Below, piece after piece: positions 5,276-10,486 of a DNA stretch of 10,486 nucleotides. Location of the stretch: assembly GCA_934589835.1 (NCBI GenBank), contig CAKTOK010000049.1, positions 1 to 10,486 of the forward strand, written 5' to 3'. Within the stretch, counting starts at the first letter, position 1; each line of letters starts with the position of its first letter. The translations under genes and the position numbers were made by a program. The notes beneath the pieces were generated by a model. That model was not told the DNA's origin. It saw only the letters and a list, made by a program, of their open reading frames with translations, and ran no database searches. Origin of the DNA: an uncultured Oscillospiraceae bacterium (GTDB taxonomy: Bacteria > Bacillota > Clostridia > Oscillospirales > Oscillospiraceae).

Positions 5276-5386
5276 TCTTCGGGGCGGGGTGCAAGTCCCC
5301 ACCGGCGGTACAGTCCGCGAGCGGCATTTCGCCGCAGGAACCGGTGCGATTCCGGTACCGACAGTAACAGTCTGGATGAGAGAAGG
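5276..5386 (+). ncRNA. FMN riboswitch (RFN element)
   Basis: The conserved RFN segments appear in order: GGGGTGCAAGTCCCC (5286-5300), ACCGGCGGTACAGTCCGCGA (from 5301), an apical hairpin GCGGC..GCCGC, CCGGTGCGATTCCGGTACCGAC, and finally AGTAACAGTCTGGATGAGAGAAGG up to 5386 (given in parts). The closing stem pairs CTTC (5277-5280) with GAAG (5382-5385). It binds flavin mononucleotide and lowers expression of downstream riboflavin genes when FMN is plentiful. It lies 91 nt ahead of the ribU start codon, which agrees with its known targets. The expression platform is less clear than usual (see the entries at 5394 and 5416). Confidence 0.96.
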
Positions 5387-5393
5387 CGTGTAT

Positions 5394-5416
5394 GGCATTT
5401 TGCGATGCTCTTTTTT
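5394..5416 (+). terminator. Weak candidate riboswitch terminator
   Basis: A short stem GGCAT/ATGCT (5394-5398 with 5405-5409, one G-U pair) with loop TTTGCG is followed by C and six T (5411-5416). The T-run placement right after the aptamer is what a transcriptional expression platform needs, but the stem is short and AT-containing for a terminator. Confidence 0.4.
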
Positions 5417-5460
5417 GATGCGTACACCTTGGAAGGCAATTTTCCGGGTGTTTATCATCA
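5416..5460 (+). other. Long leader hairpin just upstream of the ribU ribosome binding site
   Basis: TGATG (5416-5420) can pair with CATCA (5456-5460), and inside it ACACC (5424-5428) pairs with GGTGT (5447-5451), then GGAAG (5431-5435) with TTTCC (5441-5445, last pair G-U). The structure stops 2 nt before AAGGAG (5463-5468). It does not cover the ribosome site, so its role in switching is unclear. Confidence 0.4.
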
Positions 5461-5477
5461 AGAAGGAGTGTTTTTTT

Positions 5478-6083
5478 ATGACCCAGAAGCAAAAGACCCA
5501 TCGCCTCGCCGTGGCGGCCCTGCTGGCCGCCGTGGCCGCCGTCCTCCAGTTTGTGGAGTTCTCCATCCCCGTCATGCCCGCCTTTATCAAGCTGGATGTG
5601 TCCGACCTGCCCGCCCTGCTGGGCACCTTCTCTCTCGGCCCCGTCTATGGCGCGGCCATCCAGCTGGTCAAGAACCTGCTGCACCTGCCCTTCGGCAGCA
5701 GCGCCGGTGTGGGCGAGCTGTCCAATTTCCTGCTGGGCGCCACCTTCGCCTTTGTGGCCGGTATCATCTACCAGAAGCACAAGAACCGTTCCGGTGCGCT
5801 TTGGGGCTCTATGAGCGGCGCCGCCGCCATGGCGCTCATCAGCCTGCCCATCAACTATTTCCTGGTCTATCCCGCCTATGTGGTGCTCTATGGCATGCCG
5901 CTGGAGGCCATCGTGGGGATGTATCAGGCCATTCTGGGCACCGTGGCGCAGGTCCCCACCGGCAACGCGCTGCTCAACTGCCTGCTGGTGTTCAACGTCC
6001 CCTTTACCCTGTGCAAGGGCCTGCTGGACGTGGCGCTGTGCTTCCTGATCTACAAGCCTCTCAGCCCCCTGCTGCATAAGTAA
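5478..6083 (+). CDS. ribU: Riboflavin ECF transporter S component, RibU
   Basis: The membrane-embedded, riboflavin-binding subunit that works with the shared ECF energising module (EcfA, EcfA', EcfT; not in this window). It has 201 residues; ATG at 5478 follows AAGGAG and a T-rich 9-nt spacer. About six membrane helices are predicted. The RibU signature is clear: FIKLDVSDLPALLG (about 36-49), LGPVYGAAIQLVKNLLHLP (54-72), then GELSNFLLG and a late hydrophobic segment with LFNVPFTLCKGLLD-like residues. The FMN riboswitch directly upstream independently supports riboflavin as substrate. It is a single-gene transcript ended by the strong terminator at 6089-6123. Longer in-frame starts upstream (for example 5241) would translate through the riboswitch and are rejected. 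Confidence 0.95.
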   Translation: MTQKQKTHRLAVAALLAAVAAVLQFVEFSIPVMPAFIKLDVSDLPALLGTFSLGPVYGAAIQLVKNLLHLPFGSSAGVGELSNFLLGATFAFVAGIIYQKHKNRSGALWGSMSGAAAMALISLPINYFLVYPAYVVLYGMPLEAIVGMYQAILGTVAQVPTGNALLNCLLVFNVPFTLCKGLLDVALCFLIYKPLSPLLHK

Positions 6084-6088
6084 GCCCC

Positions 6089-6123
6089 GCGGGCGCACCG
6101 AACCGGTGCGCCCGCTCTTTTTT
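6089..6123 (+). terminator. Rho-independent terminator of ribU
   Basis: A perfect 12-bp stem (6089-6100 with 6104-6115) with an AAC loop is followed by TCTTTTTT (6116-6123). It lies 5 nt after the ribU stop codon. Confidence 0.95.
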
Positions 6124-6129
6124 CCCTCT

Positions 6130-6157
6130 TTGCAAACGCCCTGCGCCGTGCTATAAT
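6130..6157 (+). promoter_or_regulatory. Predicted sigma-A promoter of dinB
   Basis: TTGCAA (6130-6135), a 16-nt spacer and perfect TATAAT (6152-6157). Immediately downstream GAACAAATATTTC (6159-6171) contains one perfect half-site (GAAC) of the Firmicutes LexA/DinR box (GAAC-N4-GTTC) but the other half is poor, so SOS control is only a possibility. Confidence 0.72.
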
Positions 6158-6191
6158 AGAACAAATATTTCATTCGAGAGGAGGGGGCGCC

Positions 6192-7400
6192 ATGGCTGAC
6201 CGCGTCATTTTTCACTGTGATCTGAACTGCTTCTTCGCATCGGTGGAGCTGCTGTCCTATCCGGCGCTGCAAAACGTGCCGGTGGCTGTCTGCGGCGACC
6301 CTGCCTCCCGCCACGGCATCATTCTGGCCAAGAACGAGCCCGCCAAGCAAAAGGGCATCCAGACGGCGGAAACGGTGTGGCAGGCCAGACAGAAATGCCC
6401 CCACCTCGTCCTCCTGCCGCCCCACCACAGCCTGTACGCCGACTACTCCCGCCGCGTCAACGCCATATACGGCCAGTACACCGATCTGGTGGAGCCCTTC
6501 GGCATTGACGAGAGCTGGCTGGACGTTACCGGCAGCCTCCACCTGTTCGGCGGCGACGCCCGCCGGCTGGCGGACGGTCTCCGCGCCCGCCTGCGGCAGG
6601 AGCTGGGGCTGACCATCTCCGTGGGCGTGTCCTTCAACAAGGTCTTTGCCAAGCTGGGCAGCGACTATAAGAAGCCGGACGCCACCACCGTCATCTCCCG
6701 GGAGAACTGGCAGGACATGGTGTGGCCCTTGCCGGTGGGTGACCTGCTGTTCGTGGGCCGCGCCGCCCGCCGCACCCTGTCCCAGTACGGGGTGGAGACC
6801 ATCGGCCAGCTGGCGGCCTGCAAGCCGGAGATGCTGGAGCAGCTCATGGGCAAGATGGGCGTCCAGCTCCATCGCTATGCCAACGGGCTGGACGATGCGC
6901 CGGTCCGGCCCCAACACCAGCAGGAGCCGGTGAAGTCTGTGGGCAACAGCACCACCTTTCCGGAGAATCTGACCCGCTGGGAGCAGATCCGCAGCGGGCT
7001 CCAGCTCCTCAGCGACAGCGTGGCCACCCGCCTGCGGCAGCAGGAGCTGTACTGCGGCGGCGTGGCCGTGGGCATCAAGGACGCCCAGTTCAAGACCGCC
7101 AGCCGCCAGATGCGGCTCCCCGCCCCCACCCACCTGATGCGGGATGTCTACGAGGCGGCGCTGACCCTGGCCCAACAGCTCTGGAAGGCGCCCACCCCCG
7201 TGCGGCTGTTGTCCGTCACCGCCCTGTACATCACCGACAGCGCCGACTCCTACCAGCAGCTGGATCTGCTGGCGGGGGATGCGCCCCAGCGGGACCGGCG
7301 GCAGGAGCAGCTGGAGAGCGCCATGGATGCCATCCGCGGCAAATACGGCAAGGACGCTATCTCCTTCGGCCACCGGGGCAAGGTGGGCTGGGACGATTAA
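6192..7400 (+). CDS. dinB: Y-family DNA polymerase (DNA polymerase IV-like)
   Basis: A translesion DNA polymerase of 402 residues, normal for Gram-positive members. ATG at 6192 follows AGGAGG with 7-nt spacing. Palm and fingers: FHCDLNCFFASVE (7-19) with the metal ligand D10, and GIDESWLDVT (104-113) with D106 and E107; SVGVSFNKVFAKLGSDYKKP follows. A helix-hairpin-helix thumb is at about 185-215 (VGRAARRTLSQYGVETIGQL). The little-finger domain begins near SVGNSTTFPENL (about 250). Near the C-terminus QLDLL (356-360) fits the sliding-clamp binding consensus. All catalytic carboxylates are present, so the enzyme should be active. It is transcribed alone between the ribU terminator and the next promoter. 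The window gives no evidence for a mutagenesis cassette (imuB/dnaE2). Confidence 0.95.
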   Translation: MADRVIFHCDLNCFFASVELLSYPALQNVPVAVCGDPASRHGIILAKNEPAKQKGIQTAETVWQARQKCPHLVLLPPHHSLYADYSRRVNAIYGQYTDLVEPFGIDESWLDVTGSLHLFGGDARRLADGLRARLRQELGLTISVGVSFNKVFAKLGSDYKKPDATTVISRENWQDMVWPLPVGDLLFVGRAARRTLSQYGVETIGQLAACKPEMLEQLMGKMGVQLHRYANGLDDAPVRPQHQQEPVKSVGNSTTFPENLTRWEQIRSGLQLLSDSVATRLRQQELYCGGVAVGIKDAQFKTASRQMRLPAPTHLMRDVYEAALTLAQQLWKAPTPVRLLSVTALYITDSADSYQQLDLLAGDAPQRDRRQEQLESAMDAIRGKYGKDAISFGHRGKVGWDD

Positions 7401-7408
7401 ATCCGCAG

Positions 7409-7437
7409 TTGCAGTCCGCATCGGATTATGCTAAAAT
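7409..7437 (+). promoter_or_regulatory. Predicted promoter of the LTA-synthase-like gene
   Basis: TTGCAG (7409-7414), 17-nt spacer, TAAAAT (7432-7437, five of six). It begins 9 nt after the dinB stop codon. No terminator is seen after dinB, so read-through from dinB may also contribute. Confidence 0.6.
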
Positions 7438-7487
7438 AAGGGGTATTCTGCCGGCATTGGCCGGTATCGATGAGGTGGCCATACACC

Positions 7488-9554
7488 ATGCAAGAGAACC
7501 AACCTGCCCGTCTGGACCCCGTCAGCGTGCCCCGCGGTCCGCTGAACTGGATCTTTTTCCCGCTGGCGCTGCTGTACCACGAGCTGCTGCTGCGGGCCTT
7601 CGATGCGAATATTTCCTTCTTCGACGGAGCGCTGCTGCCCGTTGTGCTGTCAGCACTGGGCGGCGGCCTGCTGCTGAGTCTGCTGACCAACCTGCTGCCC
7701 TGCCGGAGGCTCACCCGCTGGGCCAGTCTGGCGGTGGTCCTCCTGTGGACGGTCTACGTCTGCGTGGAGTATTGCTGCAAGAGCTACTTCAAAACCTACT
7801 TCGCGCTGACGTTCATGGTCACCATGACCGGCCATGTGGTCAGCGGCTTCGCCTCCACGATGCTGGACATCATCCTGTCACGGCTGCCGTTTCTGCTGCT
7901 GGCCATGGTCCCGCTGGCGCTGGCCGTCATCCTGCGCCGCCGCATCGTGCAGGAGCCGCGCATGAGCCGCTGGGCATTGCTGTTCGTGGCCGCCGTCTCC
8001 GCCGTCACCCTGCTGGGCAGCGCCGCCATCGACCGCTTTGGCCCCAGCGCCGCGCTGTACACCTACGACTACAATGCCGACAGCGCCGTATCCCGCTTCG
8101 GGCTGGGCACCAGTCTCCGCCTGGAGCTGACCTACGCCCTGTTCGGCACACCCACGCCGCCGCTGGACCCGCTGCCTGCTGCGGATGAGGCGCTTTCCCT
8201 GCCGGAGGACGCCGCCCAGCCGGAGCCAACGGACTACGGCTACAACACGCTGGACATCGACTTTTCCGCGCTGGCGGACGCCGCATCGGACAGCACGCTG
8301 GCCTCGATCCATCGCTATGTAGCCTCCCGCACTCCCTCCCGCCAGAACCAGTACACGGGGATGTTCAAGGGCAAGAATCTGATCCTGCTGACGGCGGAAT
8401 CCTTCTCGCCGTGGTTCATCTCGGAGGAGCTGACCCCCACGCTGTACCGTCTGACCCACGAGGGCTTCGTCTGCAACAACTACTACCAGCCCGGCTGGGG
8501 CCAATCCACCACCGGCGGCGAATATGCCGTGCTCACCGGCCTGCTGCCCACCTGGGTGGGCGGCGATGTCAGCTTCTGGGCCAGCCGCAACGACGCCATG
8601 CCCCTGACGCTGGGCAGTCAGTTCCGTGCGCTGGGCTATCAGACCCTCGCATGGCACAACAATACCTACAACTACTATGGCCGCGACGCCACCCATCCCA
8701 ATCTGGGCTACGACTATCGGGGCATCGGCTCCGGCCTGTCCCTGCCGAACGACTCCGGCGGCTGGCCCTACTCCGATCTGGAGATGATGGAGGCCACGGT
8801 GGACGACTATGTGCAGACCTATCTCACCACCGGCCAGCCCTTCCATGTCTACTACATGACCGTCAGCGGTCACGGCAGCTACAACTGGGGCCAGTCCATG
8901 GCCATTAAGAACCGTGCCGCCGCCGAGGCTGCCTATCCCGACGCCTCCGGACCGGTACAGGCCTATGTGGCCGCCAATCTGGAGCTGGAGGCCGCTCTGA
9001 CCTATCTGGTGGACAAGCTGGAGGCCGCCGGTATCGCCGACGACACGGTGATTTGCCTGTCCGCCGACCACTATCCCTACGCGCTGGCGGAGACGGAGGT
9101 GGACTACTACGCCGAGCTGACGGGCCGTCAGGACACGGATCTGGACACCTCCCGCTACCGCAACGCCCTGATCCTCTGGTGCGGCAGCATGACCGAGCCG
9201 GTCACGGTGGATATCCCCTGCAGCGCCGTGGACATCGTGCCCACCCTCAGCAACCTGTTCGGGCTGCCCTATGACTCCCGCCTGCTGTCGGGCCGCGACA
9301 TTCTGGCCACCAACTATGACCCCGCCAGCGCCTCCGGCTGCATTCCGCTGGTGATCCTGCCCACCACGATGGGCAACAGCTGGGCCACCGCCGCCGGCGT
9401 CTACGAGGCCCCCACCGGCACCTTTACCCCCAACCCGGGCGTCACGGTAGAGGACGGCTATGTGGACGCGGTCAACCGTCTGGTGTCCACGAAATACGCC
9501 TATGCCAAGCTGCTCATCCAGTACGACTACTACCGCATCGCGCTGGGCGGCTGA
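7488..9554 (+). CDS. LTA synthase family membrane sulfatase-fold protein (phosphoglycerol transferase type)
   Basis: A 688-residue membrane enzyme of the LtaS/MdoB family, which builds glycerol-phosphate polymers or decorations from phosphatidylglycerol outside the cytoplasmic membrane. I prefer ATG 7488, preceded by GAGGTGG; the in-frame ATG 7470 has no ribosome site and overlaps this one. Five N-terminal helices are predicted (about 20-37, 49-68, 77-95, 132-150, 161-180), as in LtaS. A linker leads to the external sulfatase domain. Residues aligned with the LtaS active site are E304 in LLTAESF, Thr341 in GQSTTGGEY (nucleophile position), H462 in VSGHGSYNW and D527-H528 in LSADHYPYA. The usual LtaS motif around the nucleophile is KTSDAE; here it is STTGGE, a variant common in other subgroups, so whether the product is lipoteichoic acid or another glycerophosphate transfer cannot be told. 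Cleavage of the domain by signal peptidase was not assessed. Confidence 0.92.
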   Translation: MQENQPARLDPVSVPRGPLNWIFFPLALLYHELLLRAFDANISFFDGALLPVVLSALGGGLLLSLLTNLLPCRRLTRWASLAVVLLWTVYVCVEYCCKSYFKTYFALTFMVTMTGHVVSGFASTMLDIILSRLPFLLLAMVPLALAVILRRRIVQEPRMSRWALLFVAAVSAVTLLGSAAIDRFGPSAALYTYDYNADSAVSRFGLGTSLRLELTYALFGTPTPPLDPLPAADEALSLPEDAAQPEPTDYGYNTLDIDFSALADAASDSTLASIHRYVASRTPSRQNQYTGMFKGKNLILLTAESFSPWFISEELTPTLYRLTHEGFVCNNYYQPGWGQSTTGGEYAVLTGLLPTWVGGDVSFWASRNDAMPLTLGSQFRALGYQTLAWHNNTYNYYGRDATHPNLGYDYRGIGSGLSLPNDSGGWPYSDLEMMEATVDDYVQTYLTTGQPFHVYYMTVSGHGSYNWGQSMAIKNRAAAEAAYPDASGPVQAYVAANLELEAALTYLVDKLEAAGIADDTVICLSADHYPYALAETEVDYYAELTGRQDTDLDTSRYRNALILWCGSMTEPVTVDIPCSAVDIVPTLSNLFGLPYDSRLLSGRDILATNYDPASASGCIPLVILPTTMGNSWATAAGVYEAPTGTFTPNPGVTVEDGYVDAVNRLVSTKYAYAKLLIQYDYYRIALGG

Positions 9555-9609
9555 CAAATGTAAAAAAGAGAGAGCTGCCCGTCGGGCAGCTCTCTCTTTT
9601 TTACATTTG
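9555..9609. terminator. Perfect bidirectional terminator between convergent genes
   Basis: A 26-bp perfect inverted repeat (9555-9580 with 9584-9609) around a 3-nt GTC loop. The GC part GAGAGAGCTGCCC is flanked by six A on one side and six T on the other, so each strand ends in a T-run. It starts directly after the LTA-synthase stop codon and ends 10 nt before the dehydrogenase stop codon. Confidence 0.95.
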
Positions 9610-9619
9610 CGGGGCGGGG

Positions 9620-10486
9620 TTACATGGCCTTGATGATGTCCACGATCTCCGCGCCGATGCGCTTCTGGGCCTCCACGGTGGCTGCGCCGATATGGGGCGT
9701 GCAGGACACCATGGGATGGCTGTACAGCGCCTTGTTGGTGGCGGGCTCGTCAGCGTACACATCCAGACCGGCGGCGCGGACCTTGCCGGACTCCAGCGCG
9801 GCCAGCAGCGCGGCCTCGTCCACGTTGGTGCCGCGGGAGGTGTTGACGATCACCACGCCGTCCTTCATCTTGGCGATGTTCTCGGCGGAGATCAGGGCGC
9901 CGCCGTCCACAGCGGGAGCGTGGACGGATACGAAGTCGGCCCTGGCCAGCAGCTCGTCCATCTCCACATAGGGGATGCCCAGCTGCTCCTCAATACCGGG
10001 GATGTGGAAAATATCGAAGGCGATGACGTTCATGCCGATGGCCTTGGCCATCACGCCCAGATGCTGGCCGATGCGGCCGAAGCCCACGATGCCCAGGGTC
10101 TTGCCCTGCAGCTCGATGCCCTTGCCGTACTCCTTCTTCTTCCACTCGCCGTTGCGCATGGTGTAACCGGCGTCGGAGATGTAGCGGGCGCAGGCGAACA
10201 TGTGACCCATGGCCAGCTCGGCCACGGACTGGGAGGAAGCTCTGGGGGTGTTCTTCACGGCGATGCCGTTCTCCTCGGCGTACTTCACGTCGATGTTGTC
10301 CACGCCCACGCCGCCGCGGATGATCAGCTTCAGCTTGCTGCCCTTGGCCTCGTCAATGTGGTTGGCGCGGACCTTGGTCTTGGAGCGGACCACGACCACG
10401 TCGAAGTCGCGCAGGGCCTTGCCCAGCTGATCGGGCTCATAGAACTGCTCGACGACCTCGTGGCCCATCTCGCGCAGCTGCGCCAT
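9620..10486 (-). CDS. serA: D-3-phosphoglycerate dehydrogenase-like NAD-dependent 2-hydroxyacid dehydrogenase, partial at N-terminus
   Basis: A D-isomer-specific 2-hydroxyacid dehydrogenase, most similar in motifs to short SerA proteins that oxidise 3-phosphoglycerate in serine synthesis. The 289 codons here start with an ATG exactly at the window edge; the first beta strand of the family is missing before MAQLREMGHEV, so this Met is probably internal and about 10-20 residues lie outside. Seen are RGGVGVDNID (57-66), the dinucleotide motif GIVGFGRIGQ (132-141), and the catalytic triad R218 in NTSRGTNVDE, E247 in YADEPA and H265 in CTPHIGAAT. There is no C-terminal ACT regulatory domain, so allosteric serine feedback of the E. 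coli type is not expected. Specificity among related hydroxyacids is inferred. Confidence 0.87.
   Translation of the reverse strand: MAQLREMGHEVVEQFYEPDQLGKALRDFDVVVVRSKTKVRANHIDEAKGSKLKLIIRGGVGVDNIDVKYAEENGIAVKNTPRASSQSVAELAMGHMFACARYISDAGYTMRNGEWKKKEYGKGIELQGKTLGIVGFGRIGQHLGVMAKAIGMNVIAFDIFHIPGIEEQLGIPYVEMDELLARADFVSVHAPAVDGGALISAENIAKMKDGVVIVNTSRGTNVDEAALLAALESGKVRAAGLDVYADEPATNKALYSHPMVSCTPHIGAATVEAQKRIGAEIVDIIKAM

Noticed and set aside
6159..6171. Possible LexA/DinR operator before dinB
   Set aside because: Only one half (GAAC) fits GAAC-N4-GTTC; the second half is ATTT. Too weak to call without a genome-wide motif.
5154..7421. A 755-codon open frame on the minus strand through dinB, ribU and the riboswitch
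   Set aside because: It crosses two convincing genes, a terminator and an FMN riboswitch, and has low-complexity composition.
7878..9557. A 559-codon open frame antisense to the LTA-synthase-like gene
   Set aside because: Repetitive Gly/Val/Gln-rich translation with no recognisable motif, fully opposite a gene with intact active-site residues.

Overview
This GC-rich window looks like chromosomal DNA from a Gram-positive anaerobe of the Clostridia, most likely the Oscillospiraceae/Ruminococcaceae group. That placement is inference from gene content: an FMN riboswitch ahead of a RibU-type riboflavin transporter, a DUF2975 + small XRE regulator pair, an LTA-synthase-like sulfatase, a TIGR03905-type TSCPD protein, strong GGAGG ribosome binding sites and sigma-A-like promoters. 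No transposase, integrase, phage gene or CRISPR array was seen. It reads as ordinary core genome organised as short, independently promoted units.

Layout. At the left edge is the start of an azlC gene (minus strand), divergent from a small cysteine-rich zinc-ribbon protein (plus). The latter is followed at 70 bp by a cation diffusion facilitator with an unusual double C-terminal region. A convergent minus-strand ArsC/Spx-fold protein with serine at the expected catalytic-cysteine position ends at a shared hairpin. It is divergent, by only 35 bp, from a sirtuin deacylase gene. Next come a tRNA-Leu(GAG) with near-ideal promoter and terminator, then four minus-strand genes read right to left: DUF2975 membrane protein, XRE regulator, SLOG/DUF1273 protein and TSCPD protein. 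The first two form one unit with its own promoter and a perfect 12-bp-arm palindrome beside it. The last two form a second unit with its own promoter.

The right part begins with a roughly 380-bp gene-free region holding the divergent DUF2975 and ribU promoters, two inverted repeats, and the FMN riboswitch with its expression platform. It then carries ribU with a strong terminator, dinB (Y-family DNA polymerase), and a polytopic LTA-synthase-family phosphoglycerol transferase. A short hydroxyacid dehydrogenase of the SerA family on the minus strand runs off the right edge. The last two genes converge on a perfect 26-bp-stem bidirectional terminator.

How the genes work together: linkage is mostly weak. 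Supported units are zinc-ribbon + CDF (possible), DUF2975 + XRE (known pair), SLOG + TSCPD (3-bp spacing), and FMN riboswitch + ribU (classical feedback on riboflavin uptake). I did not find a convincing new multi-gene system. The items most worth a second look are the Cys-to-Ser ArsC-like protein next to the sirtuin, the SLOG-TSCPD unit, the palindrome at the DUF2975-XRE promoter, the duplicated CDF tail, and the ribU leader structures.
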